From: Lachnospiraceae bacterium
GTDB lineage: Bacteria; Bacillota_A; Clostridia; Lachnospirales; Lachnospiraceae
NCBI GenBank assembly: GCA_017464645.1
Contig: JAFTZF010000014.1
Location: 1-14,189 of the forward strand
Direction of reading: 5' to 3'
Length of the DNA stretch: 14,189 nucleotides
The notes under the pieces were generated by a model. That model did no database searches. It worked only from the letters and a program-made list of their open reading frames with translations, and was not told the origin of the DNA. Made by a program: the position numbers and the translations under genes. This document shows positions 6,181 to 13,633 of this stretch, in pieces. How positions within the stretch are numbered: position 1 is the first letter of the stretch; each line of letters starts with the position of its first letter.

Positions 6181-8196
6181 ATGGCGAAAAATAAATGCGA
6201 AAAACAAGAAAGCGAGGGAAATAAAATGGAAAAACAGAAATATTATATGACCACAGCCATTGCCTACACATCCGGCAAGCCCCACATTGGTAATACCTAC
6301 GAGATCGTGCTGGCGGATGCCATTGCCCGGTTCAAACGGATGCAGGGATACGATGTGTTCTTTCAGACCGGAACCGATGAGCATGGTCAGAAGATTGAGC
6401 TGAAGGCTCAGGACGCAGGCGTGACACCCAAGGAATTCGTAGACGGTGTGGCCGGACAGATCAAGGAAATCTGGGATCTGATGAATACTTCTTATGACAA
6501 ATTTATCCGTACCACGGATGATTATCATGAGGCGCAGGTGCAGAAGATTTTTAAGAAGCTGTATGACAAGGGCGATATCTACAAGGGATATTACGAGGGA
6601 ATGTACTGTACTCCCTGCGAGTCCTTTTTTACTGAATCTCAGCTGGTGGACGGCAAATGTCCCGACTGTGGCCGGGAGGTTCAGCCTGCCAAGGAAGAGG
6701 CGTATTTCTTCAAAATGAGCAAGTATGCAGACAGACTGATTGAGCATATCAATACCCATCCTGAATTCATTCAGCCCGTGTCCCGCAAGAACGAGATGAT
6801 GAACAACTTTCTGCTGCCGGGTCTGCAGGATCTGTGCGTATCCAGAACCTCCTTTACCTGGGGTATTCCCGTAAGCTTTGATCCCAAGCATGTGACTTAT
6901 GTATGGCTGGATGCGCTGACCAACTACATTACCGGTATCGGCTATGAGTGCGAGGGTGAGTCCTCTGATATGTTCAACAAGAACTGGCCTGCAGACCTGC
7001 ACCTGATCGGAAAGGATATCATCCGCTTCCATACCATTTACTGGCCCATTTTCCTGATGGCGCTGGATCTGCCCCTGCCCAAGCAGGTGTTTGGCCATCC
7101 CTGGCTGCTGCAGGGCGATGGTAAGATGAGCAAGTCCAAAGGAAACGTGCTCTACGCAGATGAATTGGTAGAGATGTTTGGCGTAGATGCAGTTCGTTAC
7201 TTTGTACTGCATGAGATGCCTTTTGATAACGACGGTGTGATCACCTGGGAACTGATGGTAGAGCGTATGAACTCCGAACTGGCAAATACCCTGGGCAATC
7301 TGGTAAACCGTACCATTTCCATGTCCAACAAATATTTCGGTGGAGTGGTAAACAATACCGGCGTGCTGGATCCGGTGGACCGGGACCTGCGTGAGGTTGT
7401 GACCGGAACGGCCCAGCGTGTGGCTGACAAAATGGATGAGCTGCGTGTGGCAGATGCCATGACTGAGATTTTTGCATTGTTTAAACGCTGCAATAAATAC
7501 ATTGATGAGACCGCTCCCTGGGTACTGGCTAAGGATGAGGCGAAGAAAGACCGCCTGGCTACCGTCATGTACAACCTGGTGGAGAGCATCAGTATCGGCG
7601 CAAGCCTGCTGGAGCCCTTCATGCCTGAGACTTCCAAGCGGATTTTGACCCAGCTGAATGCAAAGAAGCGTTCCATCGAAGTGATGAATATGTTCGGCCT
7701 GTACGAGTCCGGCACCAAGGTAACAGAGCAGCCGGAGATCCTGTTCGCAAGACTGGATGTAAAGGAAGTGCTGGAAAAGGTAGAGGCTAAAAAGGCCGCC
7801 AAGAATGCTGTAGCAGAGCCGGAAGCACCGGCAGAGGAAGCTGCAAATGTCATTGACATTGAGCCCAAGGCAGAGATTACTTTTGATGATTTTGAGAAGC
7901 TGCAGTTCCAGGTGGGTGAGATCATTGCCTGTGAAGAGGTGAAGAAGTCCAAGAAGCTGCTTTGTTCCCAGGTACGAATAGGAAGACAGGTAAAACAGAT
8001 CGTTTCCGGCATCAAGTCTCACTATTCCGCAGAGGAAATGGTAGGCAAAAAGGTCATGGTAGTGACCAACTTAAAGCCTGCAAAATTGGCGGGTCTGCTG
8101 TCTGAGGGTATGATCCTGTGCGCAGAGGATGCAGAAGGAAATCTGGCCCTGATGACTCCGGAGAAAGATATGCCGGCCGGTGCAGAGATTTGTTAA
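6181..8196 (+). CDS. metG: Methionyl-tRNA synthetase
   Basis: This 671-residue cytoplasmic enzyme charges tRNA-Met with methionine. The class I Rossmann core has HIGN (residues 35-38) in place of HIGH and KMSKS at 315-319. A zinc knuckle CxxC...CxxC is present (Cys143, 146, 160, 163), as in zinc-containing bacterial MetRS. An anticodon-binding helical domain follows. After an Ala/Glu/Pro-rich linker comes a C-terminal EMAPII/OB-fold tRNA-binding domain (from about residue 565: FDDFEKLQFQVGEI, then VVTNLKPAKLAGLLSEGM). The ATG at 6181 follows GGAGG by 6 nt, so I prefer it. An internal ATG at 6226 (MEKQKYYMTT) matches the usual N-terminus of the family, with a weaker GAGGG upstream, so the first 15 Lys/Glu-rich residues may be an extension or untranslated. 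Expression should be controlled by the T-box just upstream. Confidence 0.96.
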   Translation: MAKNKCEKQESEGNKMEKQKYYMTTAIAYTSGKPHIGNTYEIVLADAIARFKRMQGYDVFFQTGTDEHGQKIELKAQDAGVTPKEFVDGVAGQIKEIWDLMNTSYDKFIRTTDDYHEAQVQKIFKKLYDKGDIYKGYYEGMYCTPCESFFTESQLVDGKCPDCGREVQPAKEEAYFFKMSKYADRLIEHINTHPEFIQPVSRKNEMMNNFLLPGLQDLCVSRTSFTWGIPVSFDPKHVTYVWLDALTNYITGIGYECEGESSDMFNKNWPADLHLIGKDIIRFHTIYWPIFLMALDLPLPKQVFGHPWLLQGDGKMSKSKGNVLYADELVEMFGVDAVRYFVLHEMPFDNDGVITWELMVERMNSELANTLGNLVNRTISMSNKYFGGVVNNTGVLDPVDRDLREVVTGTAQRVADKMDELRVADAMTEIFALFKRCNKYIDETAPWVLAKDEAKKDRLATVMYNLVESISIGASLLEPFMPETSKRILTQLNAKKRSIEVMNMFGLYESGTKVTEQPEILFARLDVKEVLEKVEAKKAAKNAVAEPEAPAEEAANVIDIEPKAEITFDDFEKLQFQVGEIIACEEVKKSKKLLCSQVRIGRQVKQIVSGIKSHYSAEEMVGKKVMVVTNLKPAKLAGLLSEGMILCAEDAEGNLALMTPEKDMPAGAEIC

Positions 8197-8219
8197 ATAT
8201 TTGATTTGAGAGAATAGAC

Positions 8220-8270
8220 GCCGGGGGCGGGCTGCGACCATTAGTCGCGGCCCGCCCCCGGCTGTTCATT
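8220..8270. terminator. Strong, probably bidirectional terminator between metG and yaaL
   Basis: GCCGGGGGCGGGC (8220-8232) pairs with GCCCGCCCCCGGC (8250-8262). The stem continues inwards through a T-G pair and GCGAC/GTCGC to a CATTA loop, 19 bp in all. A T-rich tail (TGTTCATTTTA) follows on the plus strand. Since metG and the small minus-strand gene converge here, it probably serves both. Confidence 0.85.
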
Positions 8271-8281
8271 TTATAGTGAGG

Positions 8282-8500
8282 TTAGAAGAAAATCTGCAAA
8301 TTCATGGACCTGGCCTGCTCCAGCAGAAATTTATAACGCTTCTGAGCTGCGTAAATTTCGAAGGTACAGCTGTCAATCAGATCCGGGTCTGTGGCATTGT
8401 CAAAGTTAGAATATGCCGCATCCAGGGCATTTTTCGTCAGGTGCAAATCATCGAGAAGCCGCTGCTGAGCGGTAATGGGTTTCTCCTTTGGTTTTCTCAT
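8282..8500 (-). CDS. yaaL: YaaL-like small protein (DUF2508 family)
   Basis: The 72-residue, soluble, helical protein has the pattern LLDDLHLTKNALDAAYSNFD, then TDPDLIDSCTFEIYAAQKRYKFLL, which matches what I know of DUF2508/YaaL. In Bacillus subtilis yaaL lies between recR and bofA; here a BofA-like gene is the divergent neighbour, which supports the assignment. Its role is unknown. The ATG is preceded by AGAGGGG at good spacing. No clear sigma-A promoter could be placed on the minus strand between 8501 and 8580. The gene converges on the metG terminator. Confidence 0.75.
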   Translation of the reverse strand: MRKPKEKPITAQQRLLDDLHLTKNALDAAYSNFDNATDPDLIDSCTFEIYAAQKRYKFLLEQARSMNLQIFF

Positions 8501-8538
8501 GAAATCCCCTCTTTCTGAAATTTCTGGCTCGTTTTACT

Positions 8539-8574
8539 TTTAGTATAGTCAAGAAAATACCCATTTATACTAAA
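8539..8574. repeat. 9-bp inverted repeat in the yaaL-bofA intergenic region
   Basis: TTTAGTATA (8539-8547) and TATACTAAA (8566-8574) are perfect inverted arms with an 18-bp spacer. Arm spacing of about 27 bp centre to centre would suit a dimeric or tetrameric regulator. Each arm also contains a TATACT that could serve as a -10 box facing outward or inward, but no matching -35 box is seen. Confidence 0.35.
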
Positions 8575-8578
8575 TCTA

Positions 8579-8607
8579 GAATATTTTGGATTAATTTTTC
8601 ATAAAGA
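8579..8607 (+). promoter_or_regulatory. Sigma-E-like sporulation promoter of bofA
   Basis: GAATATT (8579-8585) fits the sigma-E -35 consensus KMATATT fully. After a 14-bp spacer comes CATAAAGA (8600-8607), which matches CATACAMT at five of eight positions. In B. subtilis bofA is transcribed by sigma-E in the mother cell, so the site is in the expected place. Confidence 0.5.
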
Positions 8608-8632
8608 TGAAAAAAAGAGTCGGGACAAATTT

Positions 8633-8824
8633 ATGAAGATTTTAAACTTTCTTTTACGCATGGTGTATGGGGCAATCGGTATTTTAGTTGGCAATTTTCT
8701 TCTGGGGGCAGCAGGAATTTCTGCGTCTGTGGGATTAAATTTGGTGAGCCTTTTGACAGTCGGAAGCCTTGGTTTTAGCGGGCTGGGGCTACTTTTTGGA
8801 ATTTCGGCCTTTGGAATTTTGTGA
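8633..8824 (+). CDS. bofA: BofA-like pro-sigma-K processing inhibitor
   Basis: The 63-residue protein is almost entirely hydrophobic, with two membrane segments (about 5-27 and 36-60). The GLNLVSLLTVGSLGFSGLGLLFG stretch resembles the conserved BofA C-terminal half. BofA holds the SpoIVFB protease inactive in the outer forespore membrane until pro-sigma-K is to be processed; in clostridia lacking that checkpoint its role is less clear. The neighbouring YaaL-like gene repeats the yaaL-bofA association of Bacillus, though here the two are divergent. The start ATG has only a weak upstream site (GAGTCGGGA), the main uncertainty about the exact N-terminus. Confidence 0.75.
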   Translation: MKILNFLLRMVYGAIGILVGNFLLGAAGISASVGLNLVSLLTVGSLGFSGLGLLFGISAFGIL

Positions 8825-8835
8825 GATTTTGCTAA

Positions 8836-8865
8836 TTTACAAATTCTACAAGTTTCGCATATAAT
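8836..8865 (+). promoter_or_regulatory. Probable sigma-A promoter of the tad operon
   Basis: TTTACA (8836-8841, five of six matches) and TATAAT (8860-8865, perfect) are separated by 18 bp. Transcription would begin near 8872, giving a leader of about 105 nt before the TTG of the prepilin peptidase gene. Confidence 0.6.
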
Positions 8866-8893
8866 GAGCCTACGATAAACGTTTGTCTATTTC

Positions 8894-8914
8894 GCTGTGG
8901 AATGCAGCTTTTTT
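8894..8914 (+). terminator. Small terminator-like hairpin in the tad leader
   Basis: GCTGT (8894-8898) pairs with GCAGC (8904-8908) around a 5-nt loop and is followed directly by six T (8909-8914). It lies inside the predicted tad leader, about 60 nt before the first start codon. The stem is only 5 bp, so termination would be partial at best. Confidence 0.35.
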
Positions 8915-8976
8915 CAAGGTCTGTTCGGGCCGATGTATCCAATTGATAAAATTTCATAAGAAGGCGAGGTGAAACT

Positions 8977-9495
8977 TTGCGCGTTTGGGGAGCCTGTGTT
9001 TTGGCTGTCATTTTAAATGCGGCAATGGTCAGCGACATACTGATTGGGAAGATTCGAAATGGCCTGATTATTGCCGGGCTTGTTCTGGGATTGATTTATC
9101 AGGCTCAGACGGCAGGTCTTGGTGGAGTCCGGGCGTTTGCAGGCGGTGTGCTTCTTACGCTTGCGGCGGCCATGCTCTTATTTGCCTTTGGAGCCATAGG
9201 GGCAGGAGATGGGAAGCTCCTGGCTGTGGTGGGAGGCTTTTTGGGAATGGCTGCCGTGCCCGGGTATTTGCTACTGGTCTTTCTGTTTGGAGCAGTTCAG
9301 GCAGTGCTAAAAATGCTGTGGCAGGGCAGTTTGATCCGGCGGTTTCGATATTTTGCAGAGTATATGGGACGGAGTCTGCGGACACGGCAGTGGACGCCAT
9401 ACGGACAATCTTTGCAGGAAGAAGAGGCGGTAATTCATTTGTCGGCAGCGGTGCTGTTTGCATGGCTGATTGGTATGATAGGAGGATTTTTATGA
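8977..9495 (+). CDS. tadV: Prepilin peptidase, A24 family (TadV/CpaA-like)
   Basis: The 172-residue membrane protein has the two aspartates of A24 aspartic peptidases: Asp20 in VSDILIGKIRNGL and Asp78 in the GAGDGK motif (75-80). At least four hydrophobic segments surround them. It lacks the N-methylating domain of type II/IV prepilin peptidases, as Tad-type enzymes do. It should cleave the leader of Flp-type prepilins and pseudopilins at the inner face of the membrane. The start is TTG at 8977, after GGCGAGGTG; no ATG fits. It is the first gene of the tad operon and overlaps the next by 4 nt (ATGA). No intact substrate pilin gene remains in view. Confidence 0.88.
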   Translation: MRVWGACVLAVILNAAMVSDILIGKIRNGLIIAGLVLGLIYQAQTAGLGGVRAFAGGVLLTLAAAMLLFAFGAIGAGDGKLLAVVGGFLGMAAVPGYLLLVFLFGAVQAVLKMLWQGSLIRRFRYFAEYMGRSLRTRQWTPYGQSLQEEEAVIHLSAAVLFAWLIGMIGGFL

Positions 9496-10484
9496 AAAAC
9501 AGAATACTGGCAATCTGTGATCCGGAGACCACCTATGCCAGCCGACTCATGGAGTATCTGAATGAAAGGCAGGTGAGCCCTTTTTATGCGCGTGCGTTTA
9601 CTTCGAAGGAGGCGCTGCGGGACTTCGCCGGACAGGCAGAGATCGAAGTGCTTCTGATTTCTTCGGATATGGCGCTGGTGGATTTACAGGGACTTCCCGG
9701 GGGCAAGAGGATTTGGCTGACTCACGGGCAGATCCCGGCTGAATTGGAAGGAGAGCCTGTTATTTACAAGTATCAGTCTGCAGAGAAAATTATCCGGGAA
9801 ATTCTGTACTATTATGCGGAGGAGGCCCAGCCCCTTTTGCAGGCGGCGCTTTTGAAAGAAAAGATACAGATGTATGGCGTGTGTTCTCCCATTGGGAGGA
9901 CAGGGAAGACTACGTTTGCGTTGGCGCTGGGAAGCCTGCTGGCTGAAAAAAAGCGGACCTTATATCTGAACCTGGAACCTTACTCAGGATTTGAGCAGAT
10001 GCTTCCGCCTGTGAGCCAATGGAACCTGGGTGATTTGCTTTACTTTCTAAAGAAGGGAAAGCAGGGATTTTTGTACAAGCTGAAAAGTGTTACGGAGAGT
10101 TTGGGGCGGCTGGATTATATTGTTCCGGTAAGGTCTCCGGAAGATTTGCTCTCTGTGATGGAAGAAGAGTGGGAGGAGCTGTTGGAGCGGCTCATCTCAG
10201 AAGGGGAATATGAGTGTCTGGTCCTGGATTTTTCGGACTGTATCCAGGGATTGCCGGCACTTTTGGAAAAGTGCAGCCGGGTTTATATGCCTGTGCGGGA
10301 GGACGGGATTTCCCGGGCTAAGCTGAAGCAGTTTGAGGATGTGTTGGAAATGAGAGGATTTGAGAGATTAAGAGATTCCATAAGAAAGGTCAAGCTGCCA
10401 CGGAGCTGGATTCCGGAAGTCTTGAGGCCTGAGTACATACCCCAGGAAATGTATCAGTTTGTACAGGAGCAGGAGGATTGGTAA
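9492..10484 (+). CDS. tadZ: TadZ/CpaE-like pilus localisation ATPase
   Basis: The 330-residue product starts at the ATG at 9492, after GGAGGATTT, in a 4-nt overlap with the peptidase gene. Residues 1-120 look like an atypical receiver domain (RILAICDPETTYASRLMEYL, then VLLISSDMALV) without a clear phospho-acceptor arrangement. Residues 125-330 are a ParA/MinD-type ATPase with a Walker A of the form SPIGRTGKTT (132-141). The leading Lys typical of the deviant Walker A (KGGxGKT) is missing, as in other atypical TadZ proteins. TadZ marks the pole or site of assembly and recruits the TadA ATPase. The position between tadV and tadA fits this role well. Confidence 0.8.
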   Translation: MKNRILAICDPETTYASRLMEYLNERQVSPFYARAFTSKEALRDFAGQAEIEVLLISSDMALVDLQGLPGGKRIWLTHGQIPAELEGEPVIYKYQSAEKIIREILYYYAEEAQPLLQAALLKEKIQMYGVCSPIGRTGKTTFALALGSLLAEKKRTLYLNLEPYSGFEQMLPPVSQWNLGDLLYFLKKGKQGFLYKLKSVTESLGRLDYIVPVRSPEDLLSVMEEEWEELLERLISEGEYECLVLDFSDCIQGLPALLEKCSRVYMPVREDGISRAKLKQFEDVLEMRGFERLRDSIRKVKLPRSWIPEVLRPEYIPQEMYQFVQEQEDW

Positions 10485-10493
10485 AGGGGATTT

Positions 10494-11666
10494 ATGAGAG
10501 AAGCGGAACTGGAACAGCGGGGAAATCAGATAAAGGAACGGGTGCTGGAGCGCCTGGATTTATCCCGGGAGTTGTCGGATGAAGAAGTTCTGGATGTAAT
10601 TGATGAAGTGATTCTGGAGAGCAGCAAGGAACGATATCTGGGGCTGGCAGAGAAAAAGCAGCTGCAAAAGGCACTATTTGATACTATGCGAAGACTGGAT
10701 ATTTTGCAGGAGCTTGTGGATGACCCGGAGATTACAGAAATCATGATCAACGGAACATCGCACATCTTTGTGGAGCGAAACGGGAAACTGACGAAATGGG
10801 ACAAACGTTTTTCGTCAAAACAAAAGCTGGAGGATATTATCCAGCAGATGGTCAGCTTCTCCAACCGGGCAGTATCAAAGGCGCATCCCATTGTGGATGC
10901 CCGGCTGCCGGACGGAGCCAGAGTAAATGTGGTGCTGGATCCGGTGGCATTGGATGGACCGGTAATTACCATTCGCAGATTCCCGCAGCAGCCAATTACC
11001 ATGGAGCAGTTGGTTGCCTGGGGGTCTGTGACAAAAGAAATGGTGGAGTATTTACGCAAGGCGGTGATTGCAGGGAAAAACATATTTATTAGCGGAGGCA
11101 CCGGCTCAGGGAAAACCACCTTTTTGAATGCACTGTCCCAGTTTATACCGGAACAGGAGAGGGTGATTACAATTGAGGATAATGCGGAACTGCAGATTCG
11201 GCATGTAGTCAATCTGGTGCGACTGGAAGTGCGTATGGCCAACACAGAAGGAACCGGTGAGATTACCATTCGGGACCTGATTCGTACGGCTCTTCGGATG
11301 AGACCCGATCGTATTATCGTAGGGGAAGTGCGAGGAAGTGAGGCTGTGGACATGCTCCAGGCTATGAATACAGGTCACGACGGTTCTTTAAGTACGGGCC
11401 ATGCCAACAGTACGGCGGATATGTTAAGCCGATTGGAGATGATGGTCCTCATGAGTCTGGAGATTCCGCTGGAGGCCATCCGAAGGCAGATTGCTTCGGC
11501 AATTGATTTATTTGTTCATTTGGGCAGAATGCCTGATGGGAGCAGAAAGGTTTTGGAAGTCACGGAAGTGCGGGGATATGAGCACGGAGTGATTCAGATG
11601 CAGCCCCTGTTTCGCTATGAGCCGGAACAGGAGGCGGCAACCGGTAAAGGGAGGAAGATACCATAG
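10494..11666 (+). CDS. tadA: TadA/CpaF type II/IV secretion ATPase
   Basis: The 390-residue cytoplasmic ATPase powers assembly of the Tad pilus. An N-terminal helical region (1-60) is followed by the CpaF N-domain (LVDDPEITEIMINGTSHIFVE). The RecA-like core has Walker A GGTGSGKT (201-208), an Asp box (VITIEDNAEL), Walker B RIIVGEVRG with Glu278 (273-281), and the His box GHANS (302-306). All catalytic motifs are intact and the length is normal. The start ATG at 10494 follows AAAGGGGA, 9 nt after the tadZ stop. Its stop codon TAG is embedded in ATAG, overlapping the apparent start of tadB. Confidence 0.95.
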   Translation: MREAELEQRGNQIKERVLERLDLSRELSDEEVLDVIDEVILESSKERYLGLAEKKQLQKALFDTMRRLDILQELVDDPEITEIMINGTSHIFVERNGKLTKWDKRFSSKQKLEDIIQQMVSFSNRAVSKAHPIVDARLPDGARVNVVLDPVALDGPVITIRRFPQQPITMEQLVAWGSVTKEMVEYLRKAVIAGKNIFISGGTGSGKTTFLNALSQFIPEQERVITIEDNAELQIRHVVNLVRLEVRMANTEGTGEITIRDLIRTALRMRPDRIIVGEVRGSEAVDMLQAMNTGHDGSLSTGHANSTADMLSRLEMMVLMSLEIPLEAIRRQIASAIDLFVHLGRMPDGSRKVLEVTEVRGYEHGVIQMQPLFRYEPEQEAATGKGRKIP

Positions 11667-12400
11667 ATTACCGGAAGTACAAATTTCAAGTCAGGGAATG
11701 GATTTTCTATGGCCTGCAGGGTCTCGGTTTGGTTCTGATAACCGCACTGCTATTTTTTAATTCTTTATGGGCCTGCATTCCCGGAAGCCTGTTTCTGCGG
11801 TTTTATTACCGATGGAAACGCCAGGAACTGATTGCTGGGCGAAAAAAGGAGCTGAGCATTCAGTTCCGGGAAGGCATCCGCAGTCTGTCGGCAGCGCTGC
11901 AGGCTGGATTTTCAGTGGAAAATGCGCTGCGAGAGGCGGCAAAGGATTTGCGGATGATGGAGTGGGATAGACCTTATATGGTTTTTGAATTGGAGGAAAT
12001 GCAGCATAAAATTGCGGCGAGCCAAACCATAGAAGAAGCTTTTCGGGACTTTGCCGGACGAAGTGGTATAGAGGATGCCTATGTGTTCGCGGATATTTTT
12101 TCGGCGGCAAAACGAAGCGGACAGGATTTAACAAAGGTCATTGGAAATACTGCACGCATCATAGGGGAAAAATTGGAAATGGAGCGGGAGATCGCCACTA
12201 TCCTGGCTTCCAGGAAGTACGAACAAAATATTATGAGCTTAATGCCTCTTGGAATGCTGCTCTATTTGCGATTGACCTCCGGAGGTTTTCTGGATGTGCT
12301 TTATGAGAGCTTGTCGGGGCGGGCGCTGATGGCAGGGTGCCTGATTGTGTATATAGCAGTATGGAGGCTGGGAAAGAAACTGGTGCAGATTGAGATTTGA
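11663..12400 (+). CDS. tadB: TadB-like pilus assembly membrane protein (type II secretion F domain)
   Basis: The reading frame is open from 11648. Family-like N-terminal sequence (DYRKYKFQVREWIFYGLQG) begins right after an ATA codon at 11663, placed 8 nt after GGGAGG and overlapping the tadA stop as ATAG. I therefore give AUA as the likely start; the first conventional in-frame candidate is TTG at 11729, which would remove 22 residues and has no ribosome-binding site. The protein (about 245 residues) has one or two N-terminal membrane segments. A T2SSF domain follows (FREGIRSLSAALQAGFSVENALREA, and ADIFSAAKRSGQDLTKVI), then two C-terminal membrane segments. TadB and TadC form the inner-membrane platform on which TadA acts. 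The last 11 nt overlap tadC. Confidence 0.85.
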   Translation: MDYRKYKFQVREWIFYGLQGLGLVLITALLFFNSLWACIPGSLFLRFYYRWKRQELIAGRKKELSIQFREGIRSLSAALQAGFSVENALREAAKDLRMMEWDRPYMVFELEEMQHKIAASQTIEEAFRDFAGRSGIEDAYVFADIFSAAKRSGQDLTKVIGNTARIIGEKLEMEREIATILASRKYEQNIMSLMPLGMLLYLRLTSGGFLDVLYESLSGRALMAGCLIVYIAVWRLGKKLVQIEI

Positions 12401-13622
12401 ACAGGAGAAGGAAAGATTAAAAAGGCCGTTGATCACGGTGGCCATAGGGGCAGTGGCAGGAATCAGCTTTTTTGTATGGGACTGGCAGAAGAGCCGGTTG
12501 GAACAGGGATACTTTCTGGAGCGACCACTGACAGGAGAAGGTGCTCGAGAGGAGAAGCTACAGATACAGACCCCTTATGGAGAACAGGAAATAGAGGTCC
12601 TGGTGGGGGAGCGGAAGCTGCAAAAGGAAGAAATTCGGGAGCAACTGCAGCTGGTGTCGGGGGAACTGGGTACATTGATCTTGGGAGAAAATGAGTCGCT
12701 GGATGAGGTGCGAAAGCCATTGAACCTGTTGCAGGAGATGGAGGATTTGCCGGTTTATTTGGAGTGGAGTGTGGAGGAAGACGGCCCGGTAAATCGAGAC
12801 GGGACTTTGAATCAGGAGAATTTGCCGGAAGATGGTATACTGACGGAGTTAACGGTGCAGCTTCAATGGGAAGAAGAGGCGCTCGTTTCCAGATTCACCG
12901 CGAGGGTGTATCCGCCTGCGTTAACAGAGGAAGAGAAGTTTATGCAGACGCTTCAGGAGGAGATTGAGAAAAAGGATGAAGAATCTCAAAATAAACTTAT
13001 GCAGGAACTTCCGGGCGAAGCGGCGGGCAAGTCGTTGGATTGGAACAGATCAGTGGATACCAGAGGTATCTGGGTGCTCGTGCTGGCTGTTATGGGTGCG
13101 GTTCTCCAGGTGATATCCTATCACAAAGAAGAGAAGGATAAACAGGAAAAGAGGCGAGCCCAGATGGAAATGGACTATCCGGAGATTGTCAGTAAATTAA
13201 AATTGTATATGGAGGCGGGATTTACCTGTCGGGCTGCTTGGATTAAGATTGCCGGAGATTATCAGGAAAAGCAGAAAAAACAAGGAACTTCCAGATATGC
13301 CTATGAGAAAATGGTAAAAACAGGGTTTGAAATGCGAAGCGGAGTAAGCGAGCAGAGGGCATATGAGCGGTTTGGAGAGCGGTGTAAGGTACCCTGCTAT
13401 AAAAAGCTTGCGGGGTTGCTGATACAAAATATAAACAAAGGGAACAGAGGACTTGGGGAATTGCTGGAAGCGGAGATGTGGCAGGCTTTTGAGGAACGGA
13501 AAGCTCTGGCGAAAAAGCAGGGAGAGGAAGCCGGGACAAAGATGCTGTTCCCTATGATGGGGTTGTTGGCGGTGGTTATGGTCATCGTCATTGCTCCGGC
13601 ACTGATGTCTATGCAAATATAG
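12390..13622 (+). CDS. tadC: TadC-like pilus assembly protein with an extra extracytoplasmic domain
   Basis: The 410-residue product starts at TTG 12390 inside the end of tadB. A membrane segment (about 14-30) is followed by about 195 charged residues (31-226), a second membrane segment (227-245), a T2SSF domain (PEIVSKLKLYMEAGFTCRAAW and later) and a C-terminal membrane segment (about 388-408). The T2SSF part pairs with TadB as the pilus platform. The inserted region (YGEQEIEVLV, LILGENESLDEVRKPLNL, VYLEW, and VQLQWEEEALVSRFTARVYPP) is beta-rich and looks like an Ig-like domain known from other Firmicute surface proteins; it should lie outside the membrane. Ordinary TadC proteins are near 300 residues, so this is a fused form. 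The gene is followed 11 nt later by a truncated ORF and an IS element. Confidence 0.85.
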   Translation: MRFEQEKERLKRPLITVAIGAVAGISFFVWDWQKSRLEQGYFLERPLTGEGAREEKLQIQTPYGEQEIEVLVGERKLQKEEIREQLQLVSGELGTLILGENESLDEVRKPLNLLQEMEDLPVYLEWSVEEDGPVNRDGTLNQENLPEDGILTELTVQLQWEEEALVSRFTARVYPPALTEEEKFMQTLQEEIEKKDEESQNKLMQELPGEAAGKSLDWNRSVDTRGIWVLVLAVMGAVLQVISYHKEEKDKQEKRRAQMEMDYPEIVSKLKLYMEAGFTCRAAWIKIAGDYQEKQKKQGTSRYAYEKMVKTGFEMRSGVSEQRAYERFGERCKVPCYKKLAGLLIQNINKGNRGLGELLEAEMWQAFEERKALAKKQGEEAGTKMLFPMMGLLAVVMVIVIAPALMSMQI

Positions 13623-13633
13623 GAGGGAAAAGT

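Noticed and set aside
5941..8022. A very long open frame on the minus strand opposite metG
   Set aside because: It is the mirror of a strongly conserved gene, has no family motifs, starts without a ribosome-binding site and also covers the T-box.
8866..8976. Cyclic-di-GMP riboswitch ahead of the pilus operon
   Set aside because: Such switches often precede pilus genes, but none of the conserved GEMM-type motifs are present in the leader.
10526..11353. Ser/Arg-rich minus-strand frame opposite tadA
   Set aside because: Antisense artefact of the TadA gene; no motif and no start signal.
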